DNA of 64,000 nucleotides, from NCBI RefSeq assembly GCF_000770305.1, contig NZ_JNVB01000004.1, positions 1 to 64,000 of the forward strand. Reading direction: 5' to 3'. The position numbers were made by a program, and so were the translations under genes. The first letter of the stretch is position 1. Every line of letters starts with the position of its first letter. A model generated the notes under the pieces. It made no database searches and was not told the DNA's origin. It saw only the letters and a list, made by a program, of their open reading frames with translations. Source of the stretch: Erwinia oleae (GTDB taxonomy: Bacteria > Pseudomonadota > Gammaproteobacteria > Enterobacterales > Enterobacteriaceae). Below are positions 49,175 to 60,171 of the stretch, piece after piece.

Positions 49175-49831
49175 TTGCAACGAGCACGTTGTTACCTGCT
49201 AGGCGAACGCGCTGTGGTGCTTGAGCTGGAACCCCCCGTTTCGCTCAGCAGCCAGCAGCGGATCTGGGGATTATCCGACCAGTTAAAAGACAGACCGGAA
49301 GTGGTGGAAGTGGTTCCTGGAATGAATAACATCACGGTGATACTCAGCGATCCGCAGAGTACGGCGCTGGATGCCATTGAATGGTTGCAAACCTGGTGGG
49401 AAAAGAGCAGCTCGCTGGAGGTCGCTTCACGTCAGGTTGAAATCCCGGTGATTTACGGTCTGGAGGCCGGGCCGGATCTGGCCGAGGTGGCGCAGCACAG
49501 CGGCCTTACGCCCGCGCAGGTGGTGGAAGCCCATGCCGCCAGCCAATACGTCGTCTTTTTTATCGGCTTTCAGCCAGGTTTCCCCTATATGGCCGGGCTG
49601 GATGCGCGTCTTCATACGCCGCGTCGCGCTGAGCCACGCATCCAGGTACCCGCCGGTTCAGTGGGCATTGGCGGCAGCCAGACCGGCGTCTATCCGCTGT
49701 CCGCGCCCGGCGGCTGGCAGCTGATTGGCCGTACCGATATCAAATTATTTAATCCGGCACATCAGCCGCCAACGTATTTGCGGCCCGGCGACAGCGTGCG
49801 CTTTGTTCCGCAGAAGGAGGGCATATGCTGA
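49175..49831 (+). CDS. pxpB: 5-oxoprolinase subunit PxpB
   Basis: 218 aa, E. coli length. KipI/AHS1 type domain with [24 protein letters not shown] and [27 protein letters not shown]. The start is TTG 49175, set by AAGGAG eight bases upstream and the family N-terminus [20 protein letters not shown]. With PxpA and PxpC it opens 5-oxoproline to glutamate using ATP. Confidence 0.95.
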   Translation: MQRARCYLLGERAVVLELEPPVSLSSQQRIWGLSDQLKDRPEVVEVVPGMNNITVILSDPQSTALDAIEWLQTWWEKSSSLEVASRQVEIPVIYGLEAGPDLAEVAQHSGLTPAQVVEAHAASQYVVFFIGFQPGFPYMAGLDARLHTPRRAEPRIQVPAGSVGIGGSQTGVYPLSAPGGWQLIGRTDIKLFNPAHQPPTYLRPGDSVRFVPQKEGIC

Positions 49832-50757
49832 AGATCCTACGTGCCGGCATGAGCACCACGCTTCAGGATCGCGGACGCACCGGCTGGCGACAATTCGGCG
49901 TGGGGCCGGGCGGCGTGCTGGATCAGCCCGCCATGGAAACGGCGAACATGCTGGTCGGCAATGCCCGAAACAGCGCGGTGCTGGAAATCACGCTGGGGCA
50001 GTTCAGCGCTGAATTTGGCCGCGACGGCTGGATTGCGCTGACCGGCGCCGGTTGCCATGCCGATGTTGATGGCGACCCGGTGTGGACCGGCTGGCGCACA
50101 CCGGTTCGGCGCGGGCAGCGGCTGACGCTGAAGATGCCGACGCGCGGCATGCGCAGCTACCTGGCGCTGGACGGCGGGTTTGCCATCGAGCCGGTGCTTG
50201 GCTCATGCAGTACCGACGCGAAAGCCGGTTTTGGCGGCTTCAAAGGCCGTAAAATTGAGGACGGTGACAGCCTGCCGCTGGCGGCGCCTGCACATCATTT
50301 CACCGAACCGGCAGGCGTGCGACAGTTATTGTTTGGCAATCGCGTGCGCGCGCTGGCGGGGCCGGAATATCATGAATTCAGCGAAGCCAGCCGCGAGGCG
50401 TTCTGGCGGACGTCATGGAAGCTCAATCCGCAGAGCAACCGGATGGGTTACCGCCTTCAGGGACGGCCTCTGGAGCGCGTCCAGGATCGGGAGATGCTGT
50501 CGCACGGCCTGCTGCCCGGCGTGGTGCAGGTGCCGCCGAACGGCCAGCCAATCGTACTGATGGCGGATGCGCAAACCACCGGCGGCTATCCGCGCATCGC
50601 CTGCGTCATTGAAGCCGATCTTTATCATCTTGCCCAAATTCGTCTGGGCGAACCGATTCATTTTGTTCACTGCACGCTGGACGAGGCGCTGAAGGCGAAG
50701 CGCGAACGTGAACGCGCGCTTGAGCAGATGGCATGGGGGTTAGAACATGAAAGTTGA
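49825..50757 (+). CDS. pxpC: 5-oxoprolinase subunit PxpC
   Basis: 310 aa, E. coli length. KipA/AHS2 domain: [20 protein letters not shown] near the N-terminus, [13 protein letters not shown] and the C-terminal [15 protein letters not shown]. It overlaps pxpB by 7 bp and pxpA by 11 bp, so translation of the three is coupled. Confidence 0.95.
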   Translation: MLKILRAGMSTTLQDRGRTGWRQFGVGPGGVLDQPAMETANMLVGNARNSAVLEITLGQFSAEFGRDGWIALTGAGCHADVDGDPVWTGWRTPVRRGQRLTLKMPTRGMRSYLALDGGFAIEPVLGSCSTDAKAGFGGFKGRKIEDGDSLPLAAPAHHFTEPAGVRQLLFGNRVRALAGPEYHEFSEASREAFWRTSWKLNPQSNRMGYRLQGRPLERVQDREMLSHGLLPGVVQVPPNGQPIVLMADAQTTGGYPRIACVIEADLYHLAQIRLGEPIHFVHCTLDEALKAKRERERALEQMAWGLEHES

Positions 50758-51484
50758 TCTTAATGCCGATCTCGGCGAAGGCTGCGCCAACGATCGCGCG
50801 CTGCTTCAGCTTGTCACCTCAGCCAATATCGCCTGCGGCTTTCACGCCGGCGATGCCGACACCATGCTCCAGAGCGTACGCTGGGCGCTGGAGTTTGGCG
50901 TGGCGGTAGGCGCACATCCCAGCTTCCCCGACCGGGAAAACTTCGGTCGTACCAAAATGCAGCTTCCCACGGAAACCGTTTACGCGCAGGTGGTGTATCA
51001 AACCGGCGCGCTGAAGGCGCTGGTGGAGAGTGAAAACGGGCGGCTGGTGCACGTCAAGCCGCACGGCATGCTTTATAACCAGTCCGCGCAGGAACCCGCG
51101 CTGGCAGAGGCGATCGCCCGTGCGGTGAAAGCGGTCGATCCCGCGTTAACCCTGGTGGGACTGGCGAACAGTGAATCGATCCGGGCCGCGCGCCACATCG
51201 GCCTCGCCACGCGTGAGGAGGTGTTCGCCGATCGCGGCTATCAGGCCGACGGCTCGCTGGTCCCGCGATCGCAGCCCGGCGCGCTGGTGGAAAGCGACGA
51301 GCAGGCGATTGCGCAGACGCTGAACATGATCCAGCAGCAGCGCGTGCAGAGCCTGAGCGGCGAATGGGTGAACGTGCGCGCCGATACCGTTTGTTTACAC
51401 GGCGACGGCGCGCATGCGCTGGCATTCGCCACAAAGCTTCGGCAGGCCTTCAGCCAACATAATATAAACGTGACCAGTCAGTAA
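50747..51484 (+). CDS. pxpA: 5-oxoprolinase subunit PxpA (LamB/YcsF family)
   Basis: 245 aa (E. coli 244). Starts [34 protein letters not shown] and [10 protein letters not shown] are metal/substrate motifs of the LamB/YcsF fold; near the C-terminus [11 protein letters not shown]. Third gene of the operon. The 64-bp gap to the next gene has no visible terminator. Confidence 0.96.
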   Translation: MKVDLNADLGEGCANDRALLQLVTSANIACGFHAGDADTMLQSVRWALEFGVAVGAHPSFPDRENFGRTKMQLPTETVYAQVVYQTGALKALVESENGRLVHVKPHGMLYNQSAQEPALAEAIARAVKAVDPALTLVGLANSESIRAARHIGLATREEVFADRGYQADGSLVPRSQPGALVESDEQAIAQTLNMIQQQRVQSLSGEWVNVRADTVCLHGDGAHALAFATKLRQAFSQHNINVTSQ

Positions 51485-51548
51485 AATTCGCTGGCACCTG
51501 AAGCGCCGTAAAAACCGATTTATTAACATTTGAACATCAGGAGATGAA

Positions 51549-52277
51549 ATGGAAAGTGCAGTTAACCTCTGGCCGCTGGCCGGGATCGTGGCTATCGTAA
51601 TTGGATTCTTGTTACGGTTTAACCCGGTACTGGTGGTGATTGTCGCCGGACTGATCACCGGTCTGGCGGCAAAAATGCCGATTGGCGATATTCTCGAAAA
51701 GCTTGGTTCCGGCTTTCTCAATACCCGCAATCTTCCGCTGATCCTGTTGCTGCCGCTTGCCGTTATCGGCCTGCTTGAGCGGCACGGCCTGAAAGAGCGC
51801 GCGCAGGCATGGATTGCGCAGATCAAAACCGCCACGGCGGGCCGACTGCTGATCGTCTACCTGTTCGTGCGCGAAGCAACCGCCGCGATGGGGCTGACCA
51901 GCCTCGGCGGCCATCCGCAGATGGTACGTCCGCTGCTGGCGCCCATGGCCGAAGGCGCAACGGAAAATCGCTACGGCGAGCTGCCGCCTGAAGTGCGTCA
52001 CCGGTTGCGCGCCATGTCGGCGGCAACGGACAACGTCGGGCTGTTTTTCGGCGAGGACATCTTTGTCGCCTTCGGCGCAATTATCTTTATGCACAACTTT
52101 ATGCAGGAGTCGGCAGGCATCCAGACCGAACCCCTGCATATTGCCGTCTGGGGCATCCCAACGGCCGTGTGTGCCTTTGTGATCCACGCGGTGCGCCTGG
52201 GTCGTCTGGACAAAAAGCTTGCCGCTGAGCTTTCCGCGTTGAATGCCAGCGCGTTGAAGTCGAAGGGAGATCGCTAA
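51549..52277 (+). CDS. DUF969 membrane protein, putative 5-oxoproline permease subunit
   Basis: 242 aa with about five to six hydrophobic segments and the DUF969 motifs FVREATAAMGLTSLGGHPQM and AATDNVGLFFGEDIFVAFGA. DUF969 and DUF979 genes often adjoin pxpABC and have been proposed as a two-part 5-oxoproline transporter; the assignment rests on neighbourhood. CAGGAG precedes the ATG. Its last base is shared with the start of the DUF979 gene (TAATG). E. coli K-12 lacks both. Confidence 0.85.
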   Translation: MESAVNLWPLAGIVAIVIGFLLRFNPVLVVIVAGLITGLAAKMPIGDILEKLGSGFLNTRNLPLILLLPLAVIGLLERHGLKERAQAWIAQIKTATAGRLLIVYLFVREATAAMGLTSLGGHPQMVRPLLAPMAEGATENRYGELPPEVRHRLRAMSAATDNVGLFFGEDIFVAFGAIIFMHNFMQESAGIQTEPLHIAVWGIPTAVCAFVIHAVRLGRLDKKLAAELSALNASALKSKGDR

Positions 52278-53266
52278 TGGTCCAGCAACAATATCTTTAC
52301 TGGCTGGCGGGTGCGATCCTGCTGGTGGTAGCAGTGATGTCCTGGCGCGACAAGGCAAACCCGCGTCGTCTGACTACCGGCCTGTTCTGGGCGCTCTACG
52401 GCCTTGTCTTTTTGATTGGCGACTGGACGGCAACCTTTTTTGCTACCCGCACGCTACATATCCTGACCGGCGCGATCGTGGTGGTGATGGCACTGATCGC
52501 TGGCCTTGGCGGCGTAAAGCTCGGTTCATATCACCAGCGCAGCCAGGCGCAACGTAGTGAAAGCGCGCAGAGGCTGCGCAACCGTCTGTTCCTGCCTGCG
52601 CTGGCAATCCCGGTCGTCACGGTCATTGGCGTGCTGACGTTTAATAACGTTCCGGGTTTGCAGGAGCGGGTATTTGGCGCGGGCAATCACTCCACGTTAA
52701 TTACGCTCTTTTCGATGATGCTGGGCTGCGTGGCGGGCTGGCTGATCGCACTGAAAATGACGCGGGAAAGCCCGGCGCAGTCGGTGCAGGAAGCACGGCG
52801 CCTGCTTGATGCTATCGGCTGGGCATTTATTCTGCCGCAAATTCTGGCCACGCTCGGGCTGCTGTTTACCACGGCGGGCGTTGGCACGGCGATTTCTCAT
52901 CTCACCGAAACTTACCTGGCGGTAGACAACAAATTTGTCGCCGTGGCGACGTATACGATCGGCATGGCGCTGCTGACGATGGTGATGGGCAATGCCTTTG
53001 CGGCGTTTCCGATTGTCACTGCGGGCGTGGGTATTCCCATTCTGGTGTTGCAGCATCACGGCAACCCGGCGGTGATGGCGGCTATCGGCATGTTTTCTGG
53101 CTACTGCGGCACGTTAATGACGCCAATGGCCGCTAACTTTAACATCGTACCGGCTGCGCTGCTGGAGTTGCCGGATCGCAACGCGGTGATTAAGGCTCAG
53201 GTGCCAACCGGCGTGCTATTGTTAATTGCCAACGTGTTTTTACTCTATTTCCTGATGTTCCTGTGA
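52277..53266 (+). CDS. DUF979 membrane protein, putative 5-oxoproline permease subunit
   Basis: 329 aa with about eight to ten hydrophobic segments; DUF979 features include [39 protein letters not shown] and [20 protein letters not shown], the last resembling substrate-site loops of ion-coupled transporters. Translationally coupled to the DUF969 gene and followed after 7 bp by pcp. Transport role inferred from context. Confidence 0.85.
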   Translation: MVQQQYLYWLAGAILLVVAVMSWRDKANPRRLTTGLFWALYGLVFLIGDWTATFFATRTLHILTGAIVVVMALIAGLGGVKLGSYHQRSQAQRSESAQRLRNRLFLPALAIPVVTVIGVLTFNNVPGLQERVFGAGNHSTLITLFSMMLGCVAGWLIALKMTRESPAQSVQEARRLLDAIGWAFILPQILATLGLLFTTAGVGTAISHLTETYLAVDNKFVAVATYTIGMALLTMVMGNAFAAFPIVTAGVGIPILVLQHHGNPAVMAAIGMFSGYCGTLMTPMAANFNIVPAALLELPDRNAVIKAQVPTGVLLLIANVFLLYFLMFL

Positions 53267-53273
53267 GGCTGCA

Positions 53274-53921
53274 ATGAAAACGGTTCTGATTACCGCCTTT
53301 GAGCCTTTTGGCGGCGAGCGGATTAACCCCTCCTGGGAGGCGGTAAGTACCCTGAACGATCGCATGCTGGCTGGCGCGCGCGTGGTGGCGAAAGAACTGC
53401 CGTGCGTTTTCGGCGAGTCGCTGGAGGTGTTAAAAGCAGCGCTTGATGAGTTGAAACCCGATCTGGTTATTGCGGTGGGGCAGGCGGGCGGGCGTACCGA
53501 TATCACCGTTGAACGCGTGGCGATCAACGTTGACGACGCGCGTATTGCGGATAACGCCGGCAACCAGCCCATTGATGAGGCCATTATTGCCAAAGGCCCG
53601 GCCGCGTATTTTTCCACGCTGCCGATTAAAGCGATCGTTGACGGTATCCGTGAGGCGGGCATTCCCGCCACGGTATCGCAAACGGCGGGCACCTTCGTCT
53701 GCAACCATGTGATGTATGGCCTGCTGCACTTTTTATCGAAATCCCGACGAAAAGTGCGCGGCGGCTTTATTCATATTCCTTATCTGCCGGAGCAGGCGGT
53801 ACATCATCCGGGTATGCCCAGTATGCCCGCGCAAACGGTGACCCTGGCGCTTGAGATGGCGCTGAGTATTGCGTTGAGAGTTGAAGAGGATATTCGCCTT
53901 GAGGGCGGAGCGACACACTAA
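53274..53921 (+). CDS. pcp: Pyrrolidone-carboxylate peptidase (pyroglutamyl peptidase I)
   Basis: Removes N-terminal pyroglutamate from peptides in the cytoplasm. 215 aa. The cysteine-protease triad of family C15 is complete: Glu80 ([10 protein letters not shown]), Cys143 ([11 protein letters not shown]) and His167 ([12 protein letters not shown]). The product, 5-oxoproline, is the substrate of PxpABC encoded just upstream. It is likely the last gene of the pxp unit; nei follows after 18 bp. Confidence 0.96.
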   Translation: MKTVLITAFEPFGGERINPSWEAVSTLNDRMLAGARVVAKELPCVFGESLEVLKAALDELKPDLVIAVGQAGGRTDITVERVAINVDDARIADNAGNQPIDEAIIAKGPAAYFSTLPIKAIVDGIREAGIPATVSQTAGTFVCNHVMYGLLHFLSKSRRKVRGGFIHIPYLPEQAVHHPGMPSMPAQTVTLALEMALSIALRVEEDIRLEGGATH

Positions 53922-53939
53922 CGCGGAAGGAAATAAGGC

Positions 53940-54731
53940 ATGCCGGAAGGGCCGGAGATCCGTCGTGCGGCGGACAAGCTGGAAAAGGCGATCAAAGGGA
54001 AAACGCTCACCGAGGTCTGGTTTGCCTTCCCCGCGCTGAAAAATTACGAGGCCTCGCTGCTGGGCGAGCAGGTTGATGCGATAGAAACGCGCGGCAAAGC
54101 CATTCTGACGCATTTCTCAAATGGCCTGACGCTCTACAGCCATAACCAGCTTTACGGCGTATGGCGGGTGGTTAACAGCGGTAAACAACCGGAATCGAAT
54201 CGCATACTGCGCGTTAAATTAGCTGCCGCGGACAACACCATTCTGCTTTACAGCGCCTCGGACATCGACATGCTGGATCGCGACGCGCTGGCGGCGCATC
54301 CGTTCCTGCTGCGGGTAGGGCCGGACGTGCTGGATATGTCGCTGACGGTGGAGCAGGTGGCGGAGCGGTTGCTCTCTCCGCGCTTTCGTCGACGACAGTT
54401 CAGTGGACTGCTGCTCGATCAGGCTTTTCTTGCCGGGCTGGGTAACTACCTGCGGGTGGAAATCCTGTGGCAGGCGGGGCTGGCTGCGCGGCATCGTGCG
54501 ATGGATCTCACGCCAGAGCAGGTGGAGCAACTGGCCGGTGCGCTGCTGAGGATACCGCGTCTTTCTTATCAGACACGCGGCAGGGTAAATGATAAGAAAC
54601 ATCACGGCGCGCTGTTCAGCTTCAGGGTTTTTCACCGTCAGGGTAAGCCCTGCGAGCGCTGCGGCGGAATAATTGAGAAAACGACGCTTTCGTCACGCCC
54701 TTTTTACTGGTGTCCGGGCTGCCAGAAATAA
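53940..54731 (+). CDS. nei: Endonuclease VIII (Nei)
   Basis: DNA glycosylase/AP lyase for oxidised pyrimidines. 263 aa, E. coli length. The catalytic N-terminus is (M)[11 protein letters not shown] with Pro2 and Glu3; helix-two-turn-helix and a C-terminal zinc finger (CERCGGIIE...CPGCQ) are present. In E. coli nei also follows pxpA, here displaced by the permease genes and pcp. Confidence 0.97.
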   Translation: MPEGPEIRRAADKLEKAIKGKTLTEVWFAFPALKNYEASLLGEQVDAIETRGKAILTHFSNGLTLYSHNQLYGVWRVVNSGKQPESNRILRVKLAAADNTILLYSASDIDMLDRDALAAHPFLLRVGPDVLDMSLTVEQVAERLLSPRFRRRQFSGLLLDQAFLAGLGNYLRVEILWQAGLAARHRAMDLTPEQVEQLAGALLRIPRLSYQTRGRVNDKKHHGALFSFRVFHRQGKPCERCGGIIEKTTLSSRPFYWCPGCQK

Positions 54732-54772
54732 TCTTTCGGGGCATTATTTAATACCCGAGCGCGCAACAGTGA

Positions 54773-54804
54773 TAAAAAAAGGGCCGTTCATTTCTGAACG
54801 GCCC
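54773..54804 (-). terminator. Terminator after gltA
   Basis: Minus strand GGGCCGTTCA-GAAA-TGAACGGCCC followed by TTTTTTTATC. It can also stop transcription from nei. Confidence 0.93.
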
Positions 54805-54821
54805 TGCTTAACCTCAAACAT

Positions 54822-56102
54822 TTATTTGAGCGCGGATTTAAAATCGCGCTGATCGTAACCAGTATAAAGCTGGCGAGGACGCGCGATTTTAACGCCGTCG
54901 TCGTGCATCTCTTTCCAGTGAGCAATCCAGCCTACGGTACGCGCCATTGCGAAGATCACCGTGAACATGGAGGAAGGAATGCCCATCGCTTTCAGGATCA
55001 GCCCTGAATAGAAATCGACGTTTGGATAAAGTTTACGTTCAATAAAGTAGGGGTCATTCAGCGCGATGTTTTCCAGTTCCATCGCCACTTCCAGCAGGTC
55101 GTCCTTCATGCCGAGTTCATTCAGCACTTCATGGCAGGTTTCACGCATTACCGTGGCGCGCGGATCGTAGTTCTTGTACACGCGATGGCCGAAGCCCATC
55201 AGACGGAAGGAGTCGTTCTTGTCCTTGGCGCGCTTCAGGAATTCAGGAATATGTTCAACGGAGCTGATCTCTTCCAGCATACGCAGACAGGCCTCGTTCG
55301 CCCCGCCGTGCGCCGGTCCCCACAGAGAAGCGATACCGGCCGCAATACAGGCAAACGGGTTGGCGCCTGAGGAGCCGGCGGTGCGTACGGTAGAGGTTGA
55401 CGCGTTCTGCTCGTGATCGGCGTGCAGGATCAGAATACGATCCATCGCGCGCTCCAGCACCGGGTTCACCACGTACTCTTCGCAAGGCGTGGAAAACATC
55501 ATATTGAGGAAATTACCGGCGTAGGAAAGATCGTTACGTGGATAGACAAAGGGCTGACCAATCGAATATTTATAACACATTGCCGCCACGGTCGGCATTT
55601 TCGACAGCAGGCGGAACGCGGCGATTTCGCGGTGGCGTTCAATGTTAACATCCATCGCATCATGATAAAACGCAGCCAGCGCACCGACCACGCCGCACAT
55701 CACCGCCATTGGGTGCGAGTCGCGACGAAAACCGCGGAACAGATGGTGGATCTGCTCATGGATCATGGTGTGGCGGGTCACGATGGTTTTGAATTCTTCA
55801 TACTGCTCTTTGGTCGGCGCTTCGCCGTTCAGCAGGATGTAACAGACTTCAAGATAGTTAGAGTTGACTGCCAACTGATCGATAGGAAAACCACGATGCA
55901 GCAGAATGCCTTCGTCACCGTCAATATAGGTGATTTTTGATTCGCAGGATGCCGTAGAGGTGAAGCCCGGATCAAACGTGAAGTAGCCCTTCGAACCCAG
56001 GTTACGGACATCAATCTCTTCCTCGCCCAGCGTGCCTTTAAGCACATTGAGTTCGATAGGAGCTTCGCCTTCAAGCGTTAGCGTTGCTTTTTTATCAGCC
56101 AT
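54822..56102 (-). CDS. gltA: Citrate synthase GltA (type II, hexameric)
   Basis: Condenses acetyl-CoA and oxaloacetate. 426 aa (E. coli 427). Catalytic His regions [19 protein letters not shown] and [14 protein letters not shown] are present with Asp in the C-terminal DFYSG segment. The N-terminal domain typical of NADH-sensitive Gram-negative enzymes is kept. GGAGACT precedes the ATG. Divergent from sdhCDAB. Confidence 0.97.
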   Translation of the reverse strand: MADKKATLTLEGEAPIELNVLKGTLGEEEIDVRNLGSKGYFTFDPGFTSTASCESKITYIDGDEGILLHRGFPIDQLAVNSNYLEVCYILLNGEAPTKEQYEEFKTIVTRHTMIHEQIHHLFRGFRRDSHPMAVMCGVVGALAAFYHDAMDVNIERHREIAAFRLLSKMPTVAAMCYKYSIGQPFVYPRNDLSYAGNFLNMMFSTPCEEYVVNPVLERAMDRILILHADHEQNASTSTVRTAGSSGANPFACIAAGIASLWGPAHGGANEACLRMLEEISSVEHIPEFLKRAKDKNDSFRLMGFGHRVYKNYDPRATVMRETCHEVLNELGMKDDLLEVAMELENIALNDPYFIERKLYPNVDFYSGLILKAMGIPSSMFTVIFAMARTVGWIAHWKEMHDDGVKIARPRQLYTGYDQRDFKSALK

Positions 56103-56707
56103 TTACAGTCTCCTTAGCGCCTTATCTATGAACCTTTGACACCTGAAAAGCGATTATGTCCGTGCCGACGCTGACCCCGTGGCATCTTTTTATGTGCAGG
56201 GTACAGAGTCAATGGCGCGTGCGGGCCGGTGGGCACAATGTGGCTGCGTTTCGCGGTTGTTAAAGATCCGGTCTGGTCATAACTTATGAGTAACCTTTAC
56301 CTGATACTTTCTGCTTATTTCTTATCAATGTTACATAACTTGTGCTTAGGGGAAAGTGTATCCCCATAACTTTTGTGCATTACAGAACTTTTGAGCGTCA
56401 GTTTGTAACAGGAATGTTGAACTTTTGTCAAATCAGATAATTAAATTTGTATGAATTGTGAAAAACGTGAAGGCGATCACTGTTCCACCTAAATGTTTCC
56501 AAAGTGTTTGTAGGGGAATTGTAATGAGAATGTGATCCCCCTATACTTCGGCCAGGTCTCCGGTATACCTGCTGTAGGAGCCACCCAGCGTTATATACGC
56601 GTCGTTTTTGACACTGGACGTTGCAGTTTTGGTGCCTGGCGCAGTGCTTTACTTAACGCTGATTGACCCGTCCTCAGGACCGGAGGAAGCAAAATAAGAA
56701 AGGCTGT
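56103..56707. promoter_or_regulatory. gltA-sdhC divergent control region
   Basis: A 605-bp gene-free region. sdhC promoter: -35 TTGTAA (56519-56524), 17 bp, -10 TATACT (56542-56547), leader about 150 nt. A CRP-like site CGTGA-AGGCGA-TCACT (56466-56481) is centred about 80 bp upstream of that start. On the minus strand TTGATA-16-TATCAG (around 56300-56330) is a weak gltA promoter candidate. The region 56270-56470 is AT-rich with many TGTTA/TAACA words, as expected for ArcA control, but I assign no ArcA site. Confidence 0.5.
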
Positions 56708-57097
56708 GTGGGCAAAACCGTGAAAAAACAAAGACCTGTCAACTTGGATCTCTCAACGATCCGGTTTCCCGTTACTGCAATAGCGTCTATTCTCCACCGC
56801 GTCTCCGGCGTGATTACTTTGGTGGCCGTCGGCATTCTGCTCTGGTTACTGGATCTGTCACTCTCTTCTCCTGATGGTTTTCTTCAGGCATCCGCCATTA
56901 TGGGCAGCCTCTTCGTGAAATTTATCCTCTGGGGCATTATGACCGCGCTGGCTTTTCATATTGTCGGCGGCATTCGCCATATGATGATGGATTTCGGCTA
57001 CCTGGCAGAAACGCTGGAGGTGGGCAAGAGCTCAGCCTGGGCAAGCTTTGGTATCACCGTCGTGCTTTCAATTCTGGCTGGAGTTCTCGTATGGTAA
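56708..57097 (+). CDS. sdhC: Succinate dehydrogenase cytochrome b556 subunit SdhC
   Basis: 129 aa from GTG 56708, exactly the E. coli length; the frame open to 56663 has no homology. AAGG lies five bases upstream. Three membrane helices; heme-ligand His84 in [15 protein letters not shown], and the quinone-site SILHRVSG. Inner-membrane anchor of complex II. Confidence 0.94.
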   Translation: MGKTVKKQRPVNLDLSTIRFPVTAIASILHRVSGVITLVAVGILLWLLDLSLSSPDGFLQASAIMGSLFVKFILWGIMTALAFHIVGGIRHMMMDFGYLAETLEVGKSSAWASFGITVVLSILAGVLVW

Positions 57098-57438
57098 GCA
57101 ATGCTTCATCACTGGGTCGCAATGGCGTACACGACTGGCTGCTGCTGCGTGCGGCGGCGATTATTATTGCGCTTTATGTGATTTATATTCTTGGTTTTTT
57201 TGTGGTGTCGGACACGCTGACCTTTGAGACCTGGCACGCTTTTTTCGCCTCGACCACCACGAAAGTTTTCACACTTCTGACGCTGTTCTCCATTCTGGTA
57301 CACGGCTGGATCGGAATGTGGCAGGTGCAGACAGATTATATTAAATCGCTGGCGCTGCGGCTGACGCTGCAACTCGTGGTGATTGTTGCGCTGTTGGTGT
57401 ATGCAATTTATGGAACTGTCGTTGTGTGGGGTGCGTAA
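57091..57438 (+). CDS. sdhD: Succinate dehydrogenase membrane anchor SdhD
   Basis: 115 aa, E. coli length, three membrane helices; the heme/quinone motif is [15 protein letters not shown] with conserved His and Asp-Tyr. Overlaps sdhC by 7 bp and sdhA by one base. Confidence 0.96.
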   Translation: MVSNASSLGRNGVHDWLLLRAAAIIIALYVIYILGFFVVSDTLTFETWHAFFASTTTKVFTLLTLFSILVHGWIGMWQVQTDYIKSLALRLTLQLVVIVALLVYAIYGTVVVWGA

Positions 57439-59204
57439 TGAAATTGCCAGTCAGAGAGTTTGACGCCGTTGTGGTCGGCGCCGGTGGTGCAGGCATGCGT
57501 GCCGCGCTGCAAATTTCCCAATCGGGCCAGACCTGCGCCCTGTTATCAAAAGTTTTTCCAACCCGTTCCCATACCGTCTCCGCACAGGGCGGCATTACCG
57601 TTGCGCTGGGCAATACCCATGAGGACAACTGGGAATGGCATATGTACGACACGGTAAAAGGCTCCGATTATATCGGTGACCAGGACGCCATTGAATATAT
57701 GTGTAAAACCGGCCCGGAAGCGATTCTGGAGCTTGAACACATGGGGCTGCCGTTTTCCCGTCTTGATGACGGCCGCATTTACCAGCGTCCGTTTGGCGGC
57801 CAGTCGAAGAATTTCGGCGGCGAGCAGGCGGCGCGTACCGCAGCGGCGGCTGACCGTACCGGTCATGCTCTGCTGCACACGCTCTATCAGCAGAACCTGA
57901 AAAACAAAACCACGATTTTTTCTGAATGGTATGCGCTGGATCTGGTAAAAAACGCCGACGGCGCGGTAGTGGGCTGCACCGCGATTAATATTGAAGATGG
58001 CGAAGTCGTTTATTTTAAAGCGAAAGCAACGGTATTAGCCACCGGCGGCGCGGGCCGTATTTATCAGTCCACCACCAACGCGCATATCAATACCGGCGAC
58101 GGCGTGGGTATGGCGCTGCGTGCGGGCGTGCCGGTGCAGGACATGGAGATGTGGCAGTTTCACCCGACCGGCATCGCCGGGGCAGGCGTACTGGTGACCG
58201 AAGGCTGTCGCGGAGAAGGCGGCTACCTGCTCAACACGCACGGCGAACGCTTCATGGAGCGTTATGCGCCCAATGCAAAAGATCTGGCGGGCCGCGACGT
58301 GGTGGCACGTTCAATGATGATCGAAATCCGCGAAGGCCGCGGCTGTGAAGGTCCGTGGGGGCCGCACATCAAGCTGAAGCTGGACCATTTAGGCAAAGAC
58401 GTGCTGGAAGCGCGCCTGCCCGGCATCCTTGAGCTGTCGCGCACGTTTGCGCACGTCGATCCGGTCAAAGAGCCGATTCCGGTTATTCCAACCTGTCACT
58501 ATATGATGGGCGGCATTCCTACCCGCGTGACCGGTCAGGCATTGACGCTGAACGAACAGGGTGAGGATGTCGTGGTGTCGGGCCTGTTTGCGGTTGGCGA
58601 AATCGCCTGCGTATCGGTACACGGCTCCAACCGGCTTGGCGGCAACTCGCTGCTCGACCTGGTGGTGTTTGGCCGCGCGGCGGGCCTGCATTTGCAGGAG
58701 TCTATTCAGCAGCAGGGCGAACTGCGCGACGCCACGGACGAAGAGATTGATGCCGCGCTGGCGCGCCTGAACCGCTGGAATAACAACACCACCGGCGAAG
58801 ATCCCGCCGAGTTGCGTAAAGCGCTGCAAACCTGCATGCAGAACAACTTCTCGGTATTCCGTGAAGGCGACGCGATGGCAAAAGGTCTTGAAGAGCTGAA
58901 AGTGCTGCGCGAGCGGCTGAAAAGCGCGCGTCTGGACGATCGTTCTGCCGATTTCAATACCCAGCGTATTGAGTGCCTGGAGCTGGATAACCTGATGGAA
59001 ACGGCCTTTGCGACGGCGGTGGCGGCGAACTATCGCACCGAAAGCCGCGGCGCGCACAGCCGCTTCGATTACCCTGACCGTGATGATGCAAACTGGCTGT
59101 GCCACAGCGTGTACCTGCCGCAGAGCGAAAGCATGACGCGCCGTGAAGTGAACATGGCACCGAAACTGCGCGCGGCGTTCCCGCCGAAAGCACGTACCTA
59201 CTAG
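57438..59204 (+). CDS. sdhA: Succinate dehydrogenase flavoprotein SdhA
   Basis: Oxidises succinate to fumarate. 588 aa, E. coli length. FAD dinucleotide motif [13 protein letters not shown]; covalent FAD on His45 ([12 protein letters not shown]); catalytic Arg in [10 protein letters not shown]-terminal domain [16 protein letters not shown] 57438 shares its A with the sdhD stop (TAATG). Confidence 0.97.
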   Translation: MKLPVREFDAVVVGAGGAGMRAALQISQSGQTCALLSKVFPTRSHTVSAQGGITVALGNTHEDNWEWHMYDTVKGSDYIGDQDAIEYMCKTGPEAILELEHMGLPFSRLDDGRIYQRPFGGQSKNFGGEQAARTAAAADRTGHALLHTLYQQNLKNKTTIFSEWYALDLVKNADGAVVGCTAINIEDGEVVYFKAKATVLATGGAGRIYQSTTNAHINTGDGVGMALRAGVPVQDMEMWQFHPTGIAGAGVLVTEGCRGEGGYLLNTHGERFMERYAPNAKDLAGRDVVARSMMIEIREGRGCEGPWGPHIKLKLDHLGKDVLEARLPGILELSRTFAHVDPVKEPIPVIPTCHYMMGGIPTRVTGQALTLNEQGEDVVVSGLFAVGEIACVSVHGSNRLGGNSLLDLVVFGRAAGLHLQESIQQQGELRDATDEEIDAALARLNRWNNNTTGEDPAELRKALQTCMQNNFSVFREGDAMAKGLEELKVLRERLKSARLDDRSADFNTQRIECLELDNLMETAFATAVAANYRTESRGAHSRFDYPDRDDANWLCHSVYLPQSESMTRREVNMAPKLRAAFPPKARTY

Positions 59205-59221
59205 TTTGCGGAGAGAAGACG

Positions 59222-59938
59222 ATGAGACTCGAATTTTCAATTTATCGTTATAACCCGGACGTTGATAACGCGCCGCGTATGCAGGATTACAGCCTGGAAT
59301 CGGAAGAAGGGCGCGACATGATGCTGCTGGACGCGCTGATCCGCCTGAAAGAGAAAGATCCGACGCTGGCCTTCCGTCGCTCATGCCGTGAAGGCGTCTG
59401 CGGTTCCGACGGCATCAACATGAACGGGAAGAATGGCCTGGCCTGTATCACGCCGGTTTCAGCGCTGGGCGGCGGGAAGAAAAAGATTGTGATCCGTCCC
59501 CTGCCGGGCCTGCCGGTTATACGTGATCTGGTCGTAGACATGGGGCAGTTCTATACTCAGTATGAGAAGATTAAGCCTTACCTGTTGAATAATGGAGAGA
59601 ACCCGCCAGCGCGTGAGCACTTACAGGCTCCTGAACAGCGTGAAAAGCTGGATGGTCTGTACGAATGTATTCTTTGCGCTTGTTGTTCAACCTCCTGTCC
59701 GTCTTTCTGGTGGAACCCGGACAAGTTCATCGGCCCGGCGGGGCTGCTGGCAGCCTACCGCTTCCTGATTGACAGTCGTGATACGGAAACCAACGCGCGA
59801 CTGGACAATCTGAACGATGCTTTCAGCGTATTCCGCTGTCACAGCATTATGAACTGTGTGAGCGTGTGTCCCAAAGGGCTCAACCCGACGCGCGCCATTG
59901 GTCATATTAAATCGATGCTGTTGCAAAGAAGCGCATAA
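59222..59938 (+). CDS. sdhB: Succinate dehydrogenase iron-sulfur subunit SdhB
   Basis: 238 aa, E. coli length. [2Fe-2S] cysteines in SCREGVCGSDG and LACITP, then [4Fe-4S]/[3Fe-4S] motifs CILCACCSTSCP and CHSIMNCVSVCPKGLNP. Links SdhA to the membrane subunits. GGAGAGAAGACG precedes the ATG. Confidence 0.97.
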   Translation: MRLEFSIYRYNPDVDNAPRMQDYSLESEEGRDMMLLDALIRLKEKDPTLAFRRSCREGVCGSDGINMNGKNGLACITPVSALGGGKKKIVIRPLPGLPVIRDLVVDMGQFYTQYEKIKPYLLNNGENPPAREHLQAPEQREKLDGLYECILCACCSTSCPSFWWNPDKFIGPAGLLAAYRFLIDSRDTETNARLDNLNDAFSVFRCHSIMNCVSVCPKGLNPTRAIGHIKSMLLQRSA

Positions 59939-60171
59939 CGAAACGTCGCCGGGAACCTCAGGTTCCCGGTGTTTCAGGAAGCCTTTCAAAGCCGCCGACG
60001 ACGGTTTTAAAAGGTTCCCTTACGGGCCAGAGTACGCTCGTACTGATGAACTTTCAGGCCGTGTCTCGCTCATGACACGACCGGGGGCAAGCCGCCTGTG
60101 CGGCGCGGGGCCTGCGAAGGCTCCATTACACAATCACGGCGAAAGAAAGCAAAATTGCTTAAGGGATCACA
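59939..60171 (+). other. Structured sdhB-sucA spacer
   Basis: 233 nt without a gene, with a string of hairpins on the plus strand: CCGGGAACC/GGTTCCCGG (59949-59969), AGTAC/GTACT (60031-60044), CGTGTC/GACACG (60060-60079), GCCGC/GCGGC (60091-60104) and a 7-bp stem with GCGA tetraloop (60107-60124). No full terminator T-run follows any of them, so sdh-suc read-through should occur. AAGGGATCACA precedes sucA. Confidence 0.6.

Noticed and set aside
58389-59384. 331-codon minus-strand frame over sdhA and sdhB
   Set aside because: Shadow of two conserved genes; no ribosome binding site or known domain.
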